From the NCBI RefSeq assembly GCF_001664485.1, contig NZ_CP013630.1:4128501-4192500 (forward strand): a DNA stretch of 64,000 bases, written 5' to 3'. The stretch comes from Rhizobium sp. N324 (GTDB taxonomy: Bacteria > Pseudomonadota > Alphaproteobacteria > Rhizobiales > Rhizobiaceae). Of this stretch, positions 1-9,695 are shown piece after piece (positions within the stretch are counted from its first letter, which is position 1; each line of letters begins with the position of its first letter). The notes under the pieces are model-generated. The model saw only the letters and a program-made list of their open reading frames with translations. It ran no database searches and had not been told where the DNA came from. The position numbers and the translations under genes are program-made.

Positions 1-178
1 AGTCGAGCTTGCGGGTGTCGCCGGCCTTGGCGATCTCGACGACCTTTACCGGCCGGATAACCTCCTTGACCTCAGCTTTTTCTTCCGAGCAGGCGGAAAG
101 GCCAATGCCGATGGCGCCGACGAGCGCGAGGCTCAGGGCGGACGGCATGCGATGGCTGAGGGTCTTGAGCGAAAACAT
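1..178 (-). CDS. RND efflux periplasmic adaptor, N-terminal part only
   Basis: The gene runs off the left edge, so only about 59 residues are visible. They begin with a lipoprotein signal peptide (hydrophobic stretch, then the lipobox GLSAC with Cys at about residue 30), followed by a charged linker and the sequence RPVKVVEIAKAGDTRKLD. That is the usual N-terminus of a membrane-fusion (HlyD/MexH-type) subunit of an RND pump, which would link an inner-membrane pump to an outer-membrane channel. It starts 50 bp downstream of a TetR gene on the same strand and is probably in one operon with it. The pump gene itself should lie beyond the window. The family call rests on a short fragment. Confidence 0.6.
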   Translation of the reverse strand, partial: MFSLKTLSHRMPSALSLALVGAIGIGLSACSEEKAEVKEVIRPVKVVEIAKAGDTRKLD

Positions 179-228
179 CTTCCGCACTCCTGGATCGTTT
201 GGGGGGTCTCGGCGGCGGCTGCCGTCCA

Positions 229-837
229 TTATTTCTTCAGCGCCCTGATCACGTAGTCGATCAGTTCGTCGACGCTCGCGCGGTTGGTTTTGGCAAGACA
301 TTGCGCCACCATTTGCGGATGGCAGAGATTGATCGTCGCCGCGCCGAAGCAACGTGACGCGACGACCGGGTCCTGCTCGGCGAATTCGCCGGCAGCGATC
401 CCTTCGGCAATGATTTCGGCGATCAAATCATGGACGCGGTCGATATGTTTTTCGATGACATGCCAGTCGCGCTCGATCGCGACGATGATCATCTCATGCA
501 CCTTCATCTCGTCGAGCATCAGATCGAGCGTCAACTGATGCTGGGTCTCGACATAGCGACGCAGCCGCTCAGTGGCGCTGATCGGCTGATGGCGGATGTC
601 GTAGGCGATTTGGTAGGCGGTGGCGAGCATGCGCCCGCAGAGCGCCTGGTGGATTTCCACCTTGGAGGCAAAGAACCGATAGATATTGGCCGGCGACATG
701 CCGAGATCGCGGGCAATGTCGGCCACGGTCGTCTTGCTGTAGCCATAGTGGCGAAACAGCCGCTCGGCGGCATCGAGAATGCGGGTGACATTCTCCTGCC
801 GGGTGACGTCGAGTGTATTTTCCGCGATGTCGTCCAT
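229..837 (-). CDS. TetR/AcrR family transcriptional regulator
   Basis: A 202-residue protein with an N-terminal TetR helix-turn-helix: residues about 15-60 read ILDAAERLFRHYGYSKTTVADIARDLG and then a recognition helix containing ANIYRFFASK. The C-terminal ligand-binding part is all-helical and contains a Cys near residue 164. The gene lies directly upstream of an RND adaptor on the same strand, the usual arrangement of a drug- or solvent-responsive repressor. A perfect inverted repeat sits just upstream of its start, so autoregulation of the tetR-efflux operon is likely. The inducer cannot be read from the sequence. Confidence 0.88.
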   Translation of the reverse strand: MDDIAENTLDVTRQENVTRILDAAERLFRHYGYSKTTVADIARDLGMSPANIYRFFASKVEIHQALCGRMLATAYQIAYDIRHQPISATERLRRYVETQHQLTLDLMLDEMKVHEMIIVAIERDWHVIEKHIDRVHDLIAEIIAEGIAAGEFAEQDPVVASRCFGAATINLCHPQMVAQCLAKTNRASVDELIDYVIRALKK

Positions 838-853
838 AGTTTCGATGCCCGAA

Positions 854-889
854 TTACGACTGACGAATTTTGAATTTCGTCAGTCGTAA
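854..889. promoter_or_regulatory. Perfect 14-bp inverted repeat, likely TetR operator
   Basis: The arms TTACGACTGACGAA (854-867) and TTCGTCAGTCGTAA (876-889) are exact reverse complements around an 8-nt AT-rich spacer. The repeat lies 17 bp upstream of the TetR start and faces no divergent gene, so it most likely controls the tetR-efflux operon itself. Confidence 0.75.
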
Positions 890-1003
890 AATATCAGGTG
901 TCATTTGTCAATACTCGAACGGGACAACGGGCGCCGTCAACCGATCGCGCCGATAGACAACCAGGATTTATATGGAGATGATGAACACCCGGTAAAATTG
1001 AAA

Positions 1004-1030
1004 GTGCCGCGTCTCGGAAGCACGCGGCAC
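1004..1030 (-). terminator. osmC: Hairpin terminator of the osmC gene
   Basis: GTGCCGCGT (1004-1012) pairs exactly with ACGCGGCAC (1022-1030). Read on the minus strand, it follows the osmC stop codon by about 20 nt and is followed by a T-rich tract (TTTCAATTTT), as expected of an intrinsic terminator. Confidence 0.7.
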
Positions 1031-1051
1031 ATCGTCGGCGCAGCGCGGGAA

Positions 1052-1483
1052 TCAGCCGAGCTTGACGTCGAGCGTAATCGGAACGGCGGCAAGCGCCTTG
1101 GAAATCGGGCAGCCGGCCTTGGCCTTGTTGGCGAGTTCGGTGAAGGTTGCTTCGTCAGCGCCGGGAATACGGCCAGTGAGCGAAAGATGGATGGCCGTGA
1201 TGGCAAAGCCGACCTCGACGCTTTCGAGCGTCACTTTGGCCGAGGTTTCCATATGCTCGGCGGTAAAGCCGGCCTCACCGAGAATCAAGGACAGCGCCAT
1301 GGTGAAGCAGCCGGCATGGGCAGCGCCGATCAGTTCTTCCGGGTTGGTGCCGGGAATGCCTTCGAAGCGGCTGGCAAAGCCGTAGGGATAGTCCTTCAGG
1401 GCGCCGCTCTGCGTCGAGATCAGGCCTTTGCCGTCTTTGAGGCCACCGGTCCAATGGGCCGAAGCCGTGCGATTGATCTGCAT
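1052..1483 (-). CDS. osmC: OsmC-type organic hydroperoxide peroxidase
   Basis: This 143-residue protein has the full length of the OsmC subfamily of the Ohr/OsmC family. These thiol peroxidases reduce organic hydroperoxides in the cytoplasm using two cysteines. Both are present: Cys59 in the context AAHAGCFTMAL and Cys125 in AGCPISKAL. The N-terminal ASAHWTGGLKDGKG and the GTNPEELIGAAHAGC block are typical of OsmC rather than Ohr. The gene is monocistronic, with a hairpin terminator behind it and a repeat-containing spacer in front. No OxyR- or OhrR-type regulator gene lies next to it. Confidence 0.88.
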   Translation of the reverse strand: MQINRTASAHWTGGLKDGKGLISTQSGALKDYPYGFASRFEGIPGTNPEELIGAAHAGCFTMALSLILGEAGFTAEHMETSAKVTLESVEVGFAITAIHLSLTGRIPGADEATFTELANKAKAGCPISKALAAVPITLDVKLG

Positions 1484-1512
1484 GCCGTCCTCCTGTTTCG
1501 ATTGTGCTTTCA

Positions 1513-1560
1513 GAGCATGATGCCGAAAAGTGTGCGCGGTTTTCGGACAACACCATGCTC
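1513..1560. repeat. Rhizobial palindromic intergenic repeat
   Basis: An imperfect palindrome of about 48 bp: its left arm, gagcatgatgccgaaaa, mirrors a right arm ending in accatgctc, with ttttcgg near the centre. Elements of this form are common between genes in Rhizobium and related genera. It lies in the osmC upstream region and has no visible coding content. Confidence 0.55.
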
Positions 1561-1693
1561 CAACTGTTTCCAGGAAGCGGCAGGGCGCCGCTCCATGCCT
1601 GCGGGAGATCTGAGAGCCTTCCCGATGGACAATATAATGCTCTATCCCGAGAAGACGACAGGCCTGTAAAAATCGGCGGGAATCGAAGCGCTT

Positions 1694-2473
1694 TCAGGCG
1701 GGATGCTGCAAGACGCTGAGGCCGCCGTCGATCGTCAGGCAGGTGGCATTCATGAACGGGCACTCGTCGGAGATCATGAACACGGCCGCCATGGCGATCT
1801 CCTCAGGTGTGGCGATGCGCCCGCCGGGATGCAGCCTCATCGTCTCGGCTTTGGCGTCTTCCGGATCGGGGAAGCCGTTCCAGTAGTCGATGACCTTCTG
1901 CGTCGAGACATAGCCCGGCGCCAGCGCATTCACCCGGATATTGCGGGCGGCATATTCGAGACCCAGGGATTTCGTCATCCCCAGCAGCGCATGTTTTGCC
2001 AGCGGATAGGGAAATGTGTGCGGGATGACGGTGAAGGCATGTGTCGAAGCGATGTTGAGGATGACCCCGCCGCCCTGTTCGATCAGCCCAGGCAGCACCG
2101 CCTTGCAGCAGTTCCACGCACCCTTGAGATTGATGTCGAAGCAGCGGTTCCACACCTCGTCCGTCGTCTCGAGCGGTTCGGAAAAGACGTTGACGCCGGC
2201 ATTGTTGACGAGCGCGTTCAACTGCCCGATCTCTTCATTCGCCTGCGCGACCAACGTCGTGATCGTTCCGGCATCGGTAATGTCGGCCGGCAAATAACCA
2301 AGCCGCCCACCGATGCCTTTGAGCTCTTTGGCCGACTTCGCCAGCAGTGCGGCGTCGCGGTCGACGAGAAAGACGGCGGCATCCTCCCTCAGAAAGGCCT
2401 TCGCCATCGCAAGACCGATACCCTGCGCGGCACCTGTTATCAGGATGTGCTTGCCCTGCAGGCGGCTGCCCAT
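1694..2473 (-). CDS. Short-chain dehydrogenase/reductase, last gene of the AraFGH operon
   Basis: A 259-residue classical SDR. The N-terminal TGAAQGIG is the NAD(P)-binding glycine motif, NNAGV is the second conserved block, and YPLAK near residue 156-160 supplies the catalytic Tyr and Lys. The start codon directly follows the stop of the aldose 1-epimerase gene, with no spacer, so the two are co-translated in the araFGH-galM operon. From this context it may oxidise the imported aldose (galactose, arabinose or fucose) at C1 to the lactone, feeding the galactonate dehydratase encoded nearby. The substrate is inferred from neighbours only. Confidence 0.8.
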   Translation of the reverse strand: MGSRLQGKHILITGAAQGIGLAMAKAFLREDAAVFLVDRDAALLAKSAKELKGIGGRLGYLPADITDAGTITTLVAQANEEIGQLNALVNNAGVNVFSEPLETTDEVWNRCFDINLKGAWNCCKAVLPGLIEQGGGVILNIASTHAFTVIPHTFPYPLAKHALLGMTKSLGLEYAARNIRVNALAPGYVSTQKVIDYWNGFPDPEDAKAETMRLHPGGRIATPEEIAMAAVFMISDECPFMNATCLTIDGGLSVLQHPA

Positions 2474-3364
2474 CTATCTCCCCTCCGTTTGAGCCGGCAG
2501 CCCCGACATCACGATCCTCACCGTACCGGCGAGACTTTCGCCGGGCGCAAGCCGCGCGAGCCCGCCGAAGTCAGGCAGGTGGTGGCCGTTCGGCAGGTGG
2601 CTCATCGGCTCGAGGCAGAAGAAGTCGCTCCGATCAAGCGGCATATAGAGCATGAAGCGCTCAAGCGCGCCGTCGGCTTCCAGCGCCGCCTGCATGCCAA
2701 GCTCCGGCCAAGCGATGGCGGCCCGCCCGTTCCAGCCCTCGAAGGCATTGTTCATCCATCTCTGCGGCAACAGCTTTTCCGATCTGAAATCGAAATCGTC
2801 GGGCACAGGTCCGGCCATGTCGGGCAGATGGTCCGGCCGCTCACTCCAATAACGATCGGCCGCAATCGTCAGTCTCGTCTGTGGCGTCCGTGCGAAGAAG
2901 GGATGTTGCCCGAGCCCGAAGGGGAGCGCCGCCTCGCCGCGGTTTTCCACGGACAGCGTCAGCACCAGCACATCGCCGGCGAGACGGATCTCCTGCCGGG
3001 TCAGATAGGCATAGGGTGAAACCTTGTCGGCGCTGCGGGAAAAGGAAAACTGCGCGTGTTCTGAACCGGAGTCTTCAAGCTGCCAGAGGCTGAGCCAGCC
3101 GTCGCCGTGCCGATAGAGCGGATCTGCGGTATTCGGCTGGAAGGCATAGTCGCGTCCGGCATAGGACATGGTGTTGCCTTCGACGCGGTTGCCGAACGGC
3201 ACCATCGCAAAATTCGCCATCGCTCCGTCGGGCCCGCCGGCCGCCACGAGAAAGGGGATGCCTCGAAACGTCGCGGCGGTGACCGCGGCACCCCGGGGGC
3301 TGACCCGGACGGCGAGAGCGCCGTGCCTCAGCTCGATGTCGCTCACGGCTCGTTCTTGGTTCAT
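2474..3364 (-). CDS. Aldose 1-epimerase (mutarotase family)
   Basis: A 296-residue galactose-mutarotase-like protein that would interconvert alpha and beta anomers of an imported aldose. The conserved blocks GNRVEGNTMSYAGRDY, GHGDGWLSLW-like and FGLGQHPFF (catalytic His) are present, as is the C-terminal CLEPMSHLPNGHH carrying the conserved Glu. I chose the ATG at 3364 because it overlaps the araH stop codon by four bases (ATGA); the open frame extends further upstream only as overlap with araH. The position between the transporter and an SDR suggests that it prepares the sugar for C1 oxidation. A related YihR-type enzyme cannot be excluded. Confidence 0.82.
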   Translation of the reverse strand: MNQERAVSDIELRHGALAVRVSPRGAAVTAATFRGIPFLVAAGGPDGAMANFAMVPFGNRVEGNTMSYAGRDYAFQPNTADPLYRHGDGWLSLWQLEDSGSEHAQFSFSRSADKVSPYAYLTRQEIRLAGDVLVLTLSVENRGEAALPFGLGQHPFFARTPQTRLTIAADRYWSERPDHLPDMAGPVPDDFDFRSEKLLPQRWMNNAFEGWNGRAAIAWPELGMQAALEADGALERFMLYMPLDRSDFFCLEPMSHLPNGHHLPDFGGLARLAPGESLAGTVRIVMSGLPAQTEGR

Positions 3365-4311
3365 CCACGTCGTCCGGCAGCCGAAGATCTCAAATTGTCG
3401 AGCAGCACCGCGATCAGCAGGATCAGCCCGCGCACGACATACTGGTAGAATGCCTGGATATTGAGGAGATTCATAACATTTTCGGCAATGCCCATGATCA
3501 GCACGCCGACGATGACGCCGCTCATGGCCGCCCGTCCGCCGGCCAGCGAAACGCCGCCGAGAACGCAAGCCGAAATGACCGAAAGTTCAAGTCCCGTCGC
3601 CGCATTCGGCTGACCGGAGGTGATGCGCGAGGCAAGCAGGATGCCGGCAATGCCGCAGACGAGGCCCTGCAACGCAAAGATCCAGATGCGCATGTTGACG
3701 ACGTTGACGCCGGCAAGCCGCGAGGCCTCGGGATTGCCGCCGATCGCCAGCGTGTTCTTGCCGAAGACGGTGCGGTTGAGCACGAAACCGAACAGCAGGA
3801 AAAGCATCAGCATGATCCAGATCGGCATCGGCACGGTCAGGAAGCGCGACAGGGCCAGTTGATAGAAGGCAGGATCGTTGATCCCGACGGCGCGGCCATC
3901 CGAAGCGATCAGCGCCAGCCCGCGCACGATCTGCATGGTCGCCAGCGTGGTGATCAGCGCGTTGATGCGGAACCGGGCGATGACGATGCCGTTGACGAAG
4001 CCGACGACGGCGCCGCACAGCAGGGCCGCGAGCAACCCCAGCGGAATGGAGCCCGTAGCGTTCGAGACCATCACGGCGATCATGCCGGAGAAGGCGACGA
4101 TCGACCCGACCGAAAGATCGAAATCGCGCGACGCCAGGCAGAACATCATCGTGCAGGCGACGATACCGATGGTGACGACCGACTGCAGCAGCCCCAGCAT
4201 GTTTCGCTCGGTCAGGAAGTTCGGAACGAAGAGCGAGACGATCACAAAGGCGGCAGCGAAGATCACCACCAGCCCCTGTTCGCCGAGAAGGATTTTTTTC
4301 AACGCATTCAT
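3361..4311 (-). CDS. araH: Sugar ABC transporter permease, AraH/RbsC type
   Basis: A 316-residue inner-membrane permease of the CUT2 family, with eight to ten hydrophobic segments and the family block GIVACTMMFCLASRDFDLSVGS. It forms the channel of an ABC importer with the AraG-like ATPase. The ATG at 4311 (MNALKKILLG) is preferred over the longer open frame because the extra upstream residues overlap the AraG gene and are highly charged. It lies 17 bp downstream of araG, and the downstream epimerase start overlaps its stop. The ara label follows the binding protein. Confidence 0.85.
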   Translation of the reverse strand: MNALKKILLGEQGLVVIFAAAFVIVSLFVPNFLTERNMLGLLQSVVTIGIVACTMMFCLASRDFDLSVGSIVAFSGMIAVMVSNATGSIPLGLLAALLCGAVVGFVNGIVIARFRINALITTLATMQIVRGLALIASDGRAVGINDPAFYQLALSRFLTVPMPIWIMLMLFLLFGFVLNRTVFGKNTLAIGGNPEASRLAGVNVVNMRIWIFALQGLVCGIAGILLASRITSGQPNAATGLELSVISACVLGGVSLAGGRAAMSGVIVGVLIMGIAENVMNLLNIQAFYQYVVRGLILLIAVLLDNLRSSAAGRRG

Positions 4312-4328
4312 CGTCCGTATTCCTGATC

Positions 4329-5834
<1,506 letters not shown>

Positions 5835-5852
5835 CGCCGCTCCGCCGAGAGA

Positions 5853-5877
5853 ACCCGGCAGCTGCAAGCTGCCGGGT
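5853..5877 (-). promoter_or_regulatory. Intercistronic hairpin between araF and araG
   Basis: ACCCGGCAGC and GCTGCCGGGT pair perfectly around a TGCAA loop, 24 bp after the araF stop and 18 bp before the araG start. Such hairpins commonly stabilise the binding-protein part of the mRNA or attenuate transcription, which gives more binding protein than membrane components. Confidence 0.6.
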
Positions 5878-5900
5878 ATAAGATCATCCCGAACGGACGA

Positions 5901-6884
5901 TCACTCGATGCCGAGATCCTTACGGACCTTGTCGTAGTCGCCGCGCAGCGCCAGCGAACCGGAGGTCAGCGTCAGCTTTTCCGGCGCCTTGTCGTTGGCG
6001 ATCCAGTCGTACATGTTCATCGCCGTCTCGTAGCCGTGGCGCTTCGGCGAGATGATGACCGTGCCGAAGAAGCCGGTCGCCGCCGGCTTCTTGAACTCGT
6101 TGATCGCCGATTCCGCGCCGCCGATGCCGACACCGATGACATTGGCCGCCGGAATGCCGACCGATTCCGAAGCGCGGACAGCGCCGAGAACGGCTTCGTC
6201 GTTGAGGCCGAAGGCAACCCAGTATTTGACGTCGGCATGTTTGTTGAGAACGGTGGTTGCGGCATTGAGAGCCGCTTCCGTATCGGTCTTTGCCTGCGGC
6301 GCGTCATAGATGTTTTCGGCCGGGAAGCCGGCGGACTTCAGCACCGCGATGGCGCCCTCGACGCGGTCGACGGCGGTGGGCAGCTGATCGTAGGAGACCC
6401 GGATCGCGCCGACATTCTTCATGTCCCAGCCGCGCTTCTTGATCTCGTCGACGATCGCCTGGCCGACAGTCTCGCCGATCTTGGTGGCCGAGATGCCCAT
6501 ATGCGGCACCTCTTCCAGTGGTTTGCCGTCGGCGCTGACCAGACGGTCGTCGACCGTCATCAGCTTCAGCTGGTTGGCTTCGGCCTTGGCGACGATGCCG
6601 GGACCGAGCTTGACGTCGGGCGTGCAGATGATGAAGCCCTGTGCACCTTGAGCGCCGAGATTGTCGATGGCCGACTGGACCTTCTCGCCGTCTTCGGCGC
6701 CGATCTTGACGACCGTAAAGCCTTTTTCCTTAGCGGCCTGGTCGGCGAATTTCCATTCGTCCTGGAACCACGGCTCTTCAGGCTGCTTGACGATGAACCC
6801 GATCTTGACGTCTGCGGAAAATGCCGAGCCCGCTGTCAGGATGGCGAAGGTGCCAGCCATGATGGCTGCTTTGAACAAGCGCAT
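5901..6884 (-). CDS. araF: Periplasmic sugar-binding protein, AraF type (arabinose/galactose)
   Basis: A 327-residue secreted protein with a clear signal peptide (RLFKAAIMAGTFAILTAGSAFSA, cut near residue 23). The mature N-terminus VKIGFIVKQPEEPWFQDEW is strikingly like Escherichia coli AraF, the L-arabinose-binding protein, which also binds D-galactose. Later AraF-like blocks are GFIICTPDVKLGPGIVAKA, MTVDDRLVS, KIGETVGQ and GLNDEAVLGAVRA. The ATG at 6884 has a good ribosome site (GGGAGAGAG). It is the first gene of the araFGH-galM-SDR operon, and a dyad at 6951-6987 in the divergent promoter region probably binds the GntR regulator. Arabinose versus galactose preference is not decided by the sequence; the nearby galactonate dehydratase points to galactose. 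Confidence 0.85.
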   Translation of the reverse strand: MRLFKAAIMAGTFAILTAGSAFSADVKIGFIVKQPEEPWFQDEWKFADQAAKEKGFTVVKIGAEDGEKVQSAIDNLGAQGAQGFIICTPDVKLGPGIVAKAEANQLKLMTVDDRLVSADGKPLEEVPHMGISATKIGETVGQAIVDEIKKRGWDMKNVGAIRVSYDQLPTAVDRVEGAIAVLKSAGFPAENIYDAPQAKTDTEAALNAATTVLNKHADVKYWVAFGLNDEAVLGAVRASESVGIPAANVIGVGIGGAESAINEFKKPAATGFFGTVIISPKRHGYETAMNMYDWIANDKAPEKLTLTSGSLALRGDYDKVRKDLGIE

Positions 6885-6950
6885 GTCTCTCTCCCAAAAT
6901 CCCAAAAAATCATGCAGCCGCCTCCCGGGCAGCGTCTTTGAATTAAGATA

Positions 6951-6987
6951 AATCATCATACCAGTCAATTGCCAATGTATGATGATT
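6951..6987. promoter_or_regulatory. 11-bp inverted repeat in the araF/gntR divergent promoter region
   Basis: AATCATCATAC (6951-6961) and GTATGATGATT (6977-6987) are exact reverse complements 15 nt apart. The GTATGAT half site resembles the half sites reported for FadR-type GntR regulators of sugar-acid genes. The position between the divergent operons suggests that the neighbouring GntR protein acts here on both. Confidence 0.7.
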
Positions 6988-7051
6988 GCAATAATACGAT
7001 AAAGGAGAAGCGGGCTGGAGGAAGCGTCGCAAAGCGGATCGAATTCGGATA

Positions 7052-7852
7052 ATGAGGTTCGATTGCCTGGCGCCAGGGATAGAGCGGAGAGGTGAGTTGG
7101 AAACAAACGAGCGACAGGGCGGGGCCGAAAGCCCCGGTATCGAGCGCCGCCCGCGTGTACGCCGCAACGTGACAGCGGCGATCGCTCAGGATATCTGCGC
7201 GGAGCGTTATCCCTCGGGCTCGCCGCTGCCCCGCGAAAACGATCTCTGCGAACTCTACGGCGTCAGCCGCACCGTCATCCGCGAATCGTTGAAAGTGCTG
7301 GAATCCAAGGGGCTCGTCCGCGGCAAGCCGCGCATCGGAACCACCGTCTGCGACAGAGACGATTGGAATATTCTGGATGCAGACGTGCTCGATTGGATAG
7401 GTCCTTATATCAAGGACTTCGACCTGCTCGGCTGCATTCTCGAAGCCCGCCGCACCATCGAGCCGGCAGCGGCCGAATATGCCGCCGAGCGCGCCAGCGC
7501 CCAGGAGATCGCCGATCTCGACAAGGCCTGGCGGCAGATGCGCGACAGTGCCGGCGACCCGGAAGGCTTCACCGACGCCGATGTCATGTTCCATACGGTG
7601 CTGCTCACCGCCAGCCACAACCAGGTCTTCCGCCGCCTGTCGAGCGCCATTCACGCGGCGCTGAAATATGCGCTGCACGCCTCCAACATCGGCGTCGAGA
7701 ATCGTGAGGATGCGGTGCTCGTCCACGGCCAACTGGTCGAGGCCCTGCGCATGCGCGACAAGGCTGGCGCCCGCGACTGCGCCAACCGCATGCTCGATCT
7801 TGCGGTGCGCGATCTCGCCGCCGCCGAAAAGGCGATCGGCAGAACGAAATGA
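7052..7852 (+). CDS. GntR/FadR family transcriptional regulator of the sugar locus
   Basis: A FadR-subfamily GntR regulator of 266 residues from the ATG. The winged HTH reads [36 protein letters not shown] and then LESKGLV. The C-terminal FCD domain carries the metal/ligand residues of the type DADVMFH, with further His residues (ASHNQVF). A TTG at 7097 behind GGAGAGGTGAG is an alternative start giving 251 residues, and the ribosome site favours it. The gene diverges from araF and is followed 64 bp later by galactonate dehydratase. Regulators of this type usually sense sugar acids such as galactonate; here that is inference. Confidence 0.85.
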   Translation: MRFDCLAPGIERRGELETNERQGGAESPGIERRPRVRRNVTAAIAQDICAERYPSGSPLPRENDLCELYGVSRTVIRESLKVLESKGLVRGKPRIGTTVCDRDDWNILDADVLDWIGPYIKDFDLLGCILEARRTIEPAAAEYAAERASAQEIADLDKAWRQMRDSAGDPEGFTDADVMFHTVLLTASHNQVFRRLSSAIHAALKYALHASNIGVENREDAVLVHGQLVEALRMRDKAGARDCANRMLDLAVRDLAAAEKAIGRTK

Positions 7853-7916
7853 TCGATCACCAGCAATCCGCGGCTCGGCCGTCGGTCAAAAACCCGAGAA
7901 GAGACTGAAGAACGCG

Positions 7917-9065
7917 ATGAAGATCACCAAACTCACCACCTATATCGTTCCGCCGCGCTGGCTGTTTTTGAAGATCGAGACCGACGAGGGCATTGTGGGC
8001 TGGGGCGAACCGGTCGTCGAAGGCCGCGCGCTGACCGTCAAGGCCGCCGTCCACGAACTGGAAGATTATCTGATCGGCAAGGACCCCTTCCTGATCGAGG
8101 ACCATTGGACGGTGATGTATCGCGGCGGCTTCTATCGCGGTGGTGCTGCCCATATGAGCGCGATCTCCGGCATCGACCAGGCGCTGTGGGACATCAAGGG
8201 CAAGGCCCTCGGCCAGCCGATCCATTCCCTGCTCGGCGGCCAGCTGCGCGACCGCATCAAGGTCTATTCCTGGATCGGCGGCGACCGTCCTGCCGATGTC
8301 GCCAACAATGCCAGGGAGGTGGTCGCCCGCGGCTTCCAGGCGATCAAGCTCAACGGCTGCGAGGAGATGCAGATCGTCGACACCAATGAGAAGGTGGAGA
8401 AGGCAGTCGAAACCATCGCCGCCATCCGCGAGGCGATCGGACCGCATATCGGCATCGGCGTCGATTTCCACGGCCGCGTGCACAAGCCGATGGCCAAGGT
8501 GCTCGCCAAGGAACTCGAGCCCTACAAGCTGATGTTCATCGAGGAGCCGGTGCTTTCGGAAAACAAGGAAGCGCTGCGCGATATCGTCAACCATACCTCG
8601 ACGCCGATCGCACTCGGCGAGCGGCTCTATTCGCGCTGGGACTTCAAGCAGGTGCTTGCTGACGGCTATGTCGATATCATCCAGCCCGATCTTTCGCATG
8701 CCGGCGGCATCACCGAATGCCGCAAGATCGCGGCGATGGCCGAAGCCTACGACGTGGCGCTGGCGCCGCATTGCCCGCTCGGCCCGATCGCGCTCGCCGC
8801 CTGCCTGCAGGTCGATGCCGTCAGCTACAATGCCTTCATCCAGGAACAGAGCCTCGGCATCCACTACAACACCGGCAACGACATCCTCGACTACATCTCC
8901 AACAAGGAGGTGTTCCACTATGCCGATGGTTTCGTCTCGATCCCGCAGGGGCCCGGTCTCGGCATCGAGGTCGACGAGGCCTATGTCATCGAGCGCGCCA
9001 AGGAGGGCCACCGCTGGCGCAACCCGATCTGGCGTCATGCCGACGGCAGCTTTGCCGAGTGGTAA
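7917..9065 (+). CDS. dgoD: D-galactonate dehydratase
   Basis: A 382-residue enolase-superfamily enzyme, the exact length of DgoD. It dehydrates D-galactonate to 2-keto-3-deoxygalactonate in the De Ley-Doudoroff pathway. The N-terminus [25 protein letters not shown] and GMIGWGEP-like block are DgoD-like. Metal and acid-base residues are visible in VDFHGRVH (Asp), FIEEPVL (Glu), [12 protein letters not shown] (Glu) and [13 protein letters not shown] (His). The start at 7917 is set by this N-terminus; the open frame upstream overlaps gntR. The kinase and aldolase of the pathway are not in the window. Confidence 0.92.
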   Translation: MKITKLTTYIVPPRWLFLKIETDEGIVGWGEPVVEGRALTVKAAVHELEDYLIGKDPFLIEDHWTVMYRGGFYRGGAAHMSAISGIDQALWDIKGKALGQPIHSLLGGQLRDRIKVYSWIGGDRPADVANNAREVVARGFQAIKLNGCEEMQIVDTNEKVEKAVETIAAIREAIGPHIGIGVDFHGRVHKPMAKVLAKELEPYKLMFIEEPVLSENKEALRDIVNHTSTPIALGERLYSRWDFKQVLADGYVDIIQPDLSHAGGITECRKIAAMAEAYDVALAPHCPLGPIALAACLQVDAVSYNAFIQEQSLGIHYNTGNDILDYISNKEVFHYADGFVSIPQGPGLGIEVDEAYVIERAKEGHRWRNPIWRHADGSFAEW

Positions 9066-9076
9066 AAGCGCACGCC

Positions 9077-9100
9077 CCGAAAATCGGACCCGATTTTCGG
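9077..9100. repeat. Short perfect palindrome, rhizobial intergenic repeat
   Basis: CCGAAAATCGG and CCGATTTTCGG pair exactly around AC, followed by GAAAGGATGAT. Motifs of this form recur in rhizobial spacers; here it lies just behind dgoD. Confidence 0.55.
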
Positions 9101-9129
9101 AAAGGATGATACGCAGTTCACAGTGATAG

Positions 9130-9153
9130 GGGTCGCGCAAGCGGCCCTTTTTT
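9130..9153 (+). terminator. Intrinsic terminator behind dgoD
   Basis: GGGTCGC, loop GCAA and GCGGCCC (one G-T pair) form a stem followed by a run of seven T, about 65 bp after the dgoD stop. Confidence 0.8.
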
Positions 9154-9217
9154 GTTCCTGATGTCGGATATCAGGCATTTCGTCCGTCATAGTGGAAACT
9201 CAAAGAGGAGATTCAGC

Positions 9218-9619
9218 ATGGCCAGAGCAATCGCAATCATCGTCGCCCGCATCATTTTCAGCTTCATCTTCTTCATGGCCGCCGGCTTCAAGTTCGCCGA
9301 TATCGGCGCCACGGCCGGTTACATCACCGCTGCCGGCTTTCCGATGGCGACATTCCTCGCCTGGGTCGCAGCCTTTTTCGAGATCGCGCTGGCGCTCGCC
9401 TTTATCTCCGGCGCCTTCTTCACCGAGGCCAGTCTGCTGGCGGGCATCTACGTGGTCTTCCTTGCCTTCGCCTTCCATGGACCGTCCCATTGGCAGCAGA
9501 ATCAGGCTGAGTTCGGCTTCTTCGTCGATCACTTCACCTTCCTCGCCGGACTGCTCTTTGCCGCCGTCCATGGACCGGAGAAGTGGGCATTGCGGCACAG
9601 CTTCCTTGGAAAGCTTTGA
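9218..9619 (+). CDS. DoxX family membrane protein
   Basis: A 133-residue protein with four hydrophobic segments spread over its length, starting MARAIAIIVARIIFSFIFF. The family pattern is visible: AAGFKFADIGATAGYITAAG, the FFEIALALAFISG segment, and HGPSHWQQN before the last helix. DoxX proteins are small inner-membrane proteins of mostly unknown role, some linked to redox or thiol stress. The ATG at 9218 has a clear ribosome site (GAGGAG). It stands alone between the dgoD terminator and an SDR gene on the same strand, 76 bp downstream. Confidence 0.8.
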   Translation: MARAIAIIVARIIFSFIFFMAAGFKFADIGATAGYITAAGFPMATFLAWVAAFFEIALALAFISGAFFTEASLLAGIYVVFLAFAFHGPSHWQQNQAEFGFFVDHFTFLAGLLFAAVHGPEKWALRHSFLGKL

Positions 9620-9695
9620 CGACCCGCCCTCCCTCCGGAACCAACAGCCATGCAGAACATTGGCTTAGCGGCAAACGGCAAGGGAGAGCCTGCGT

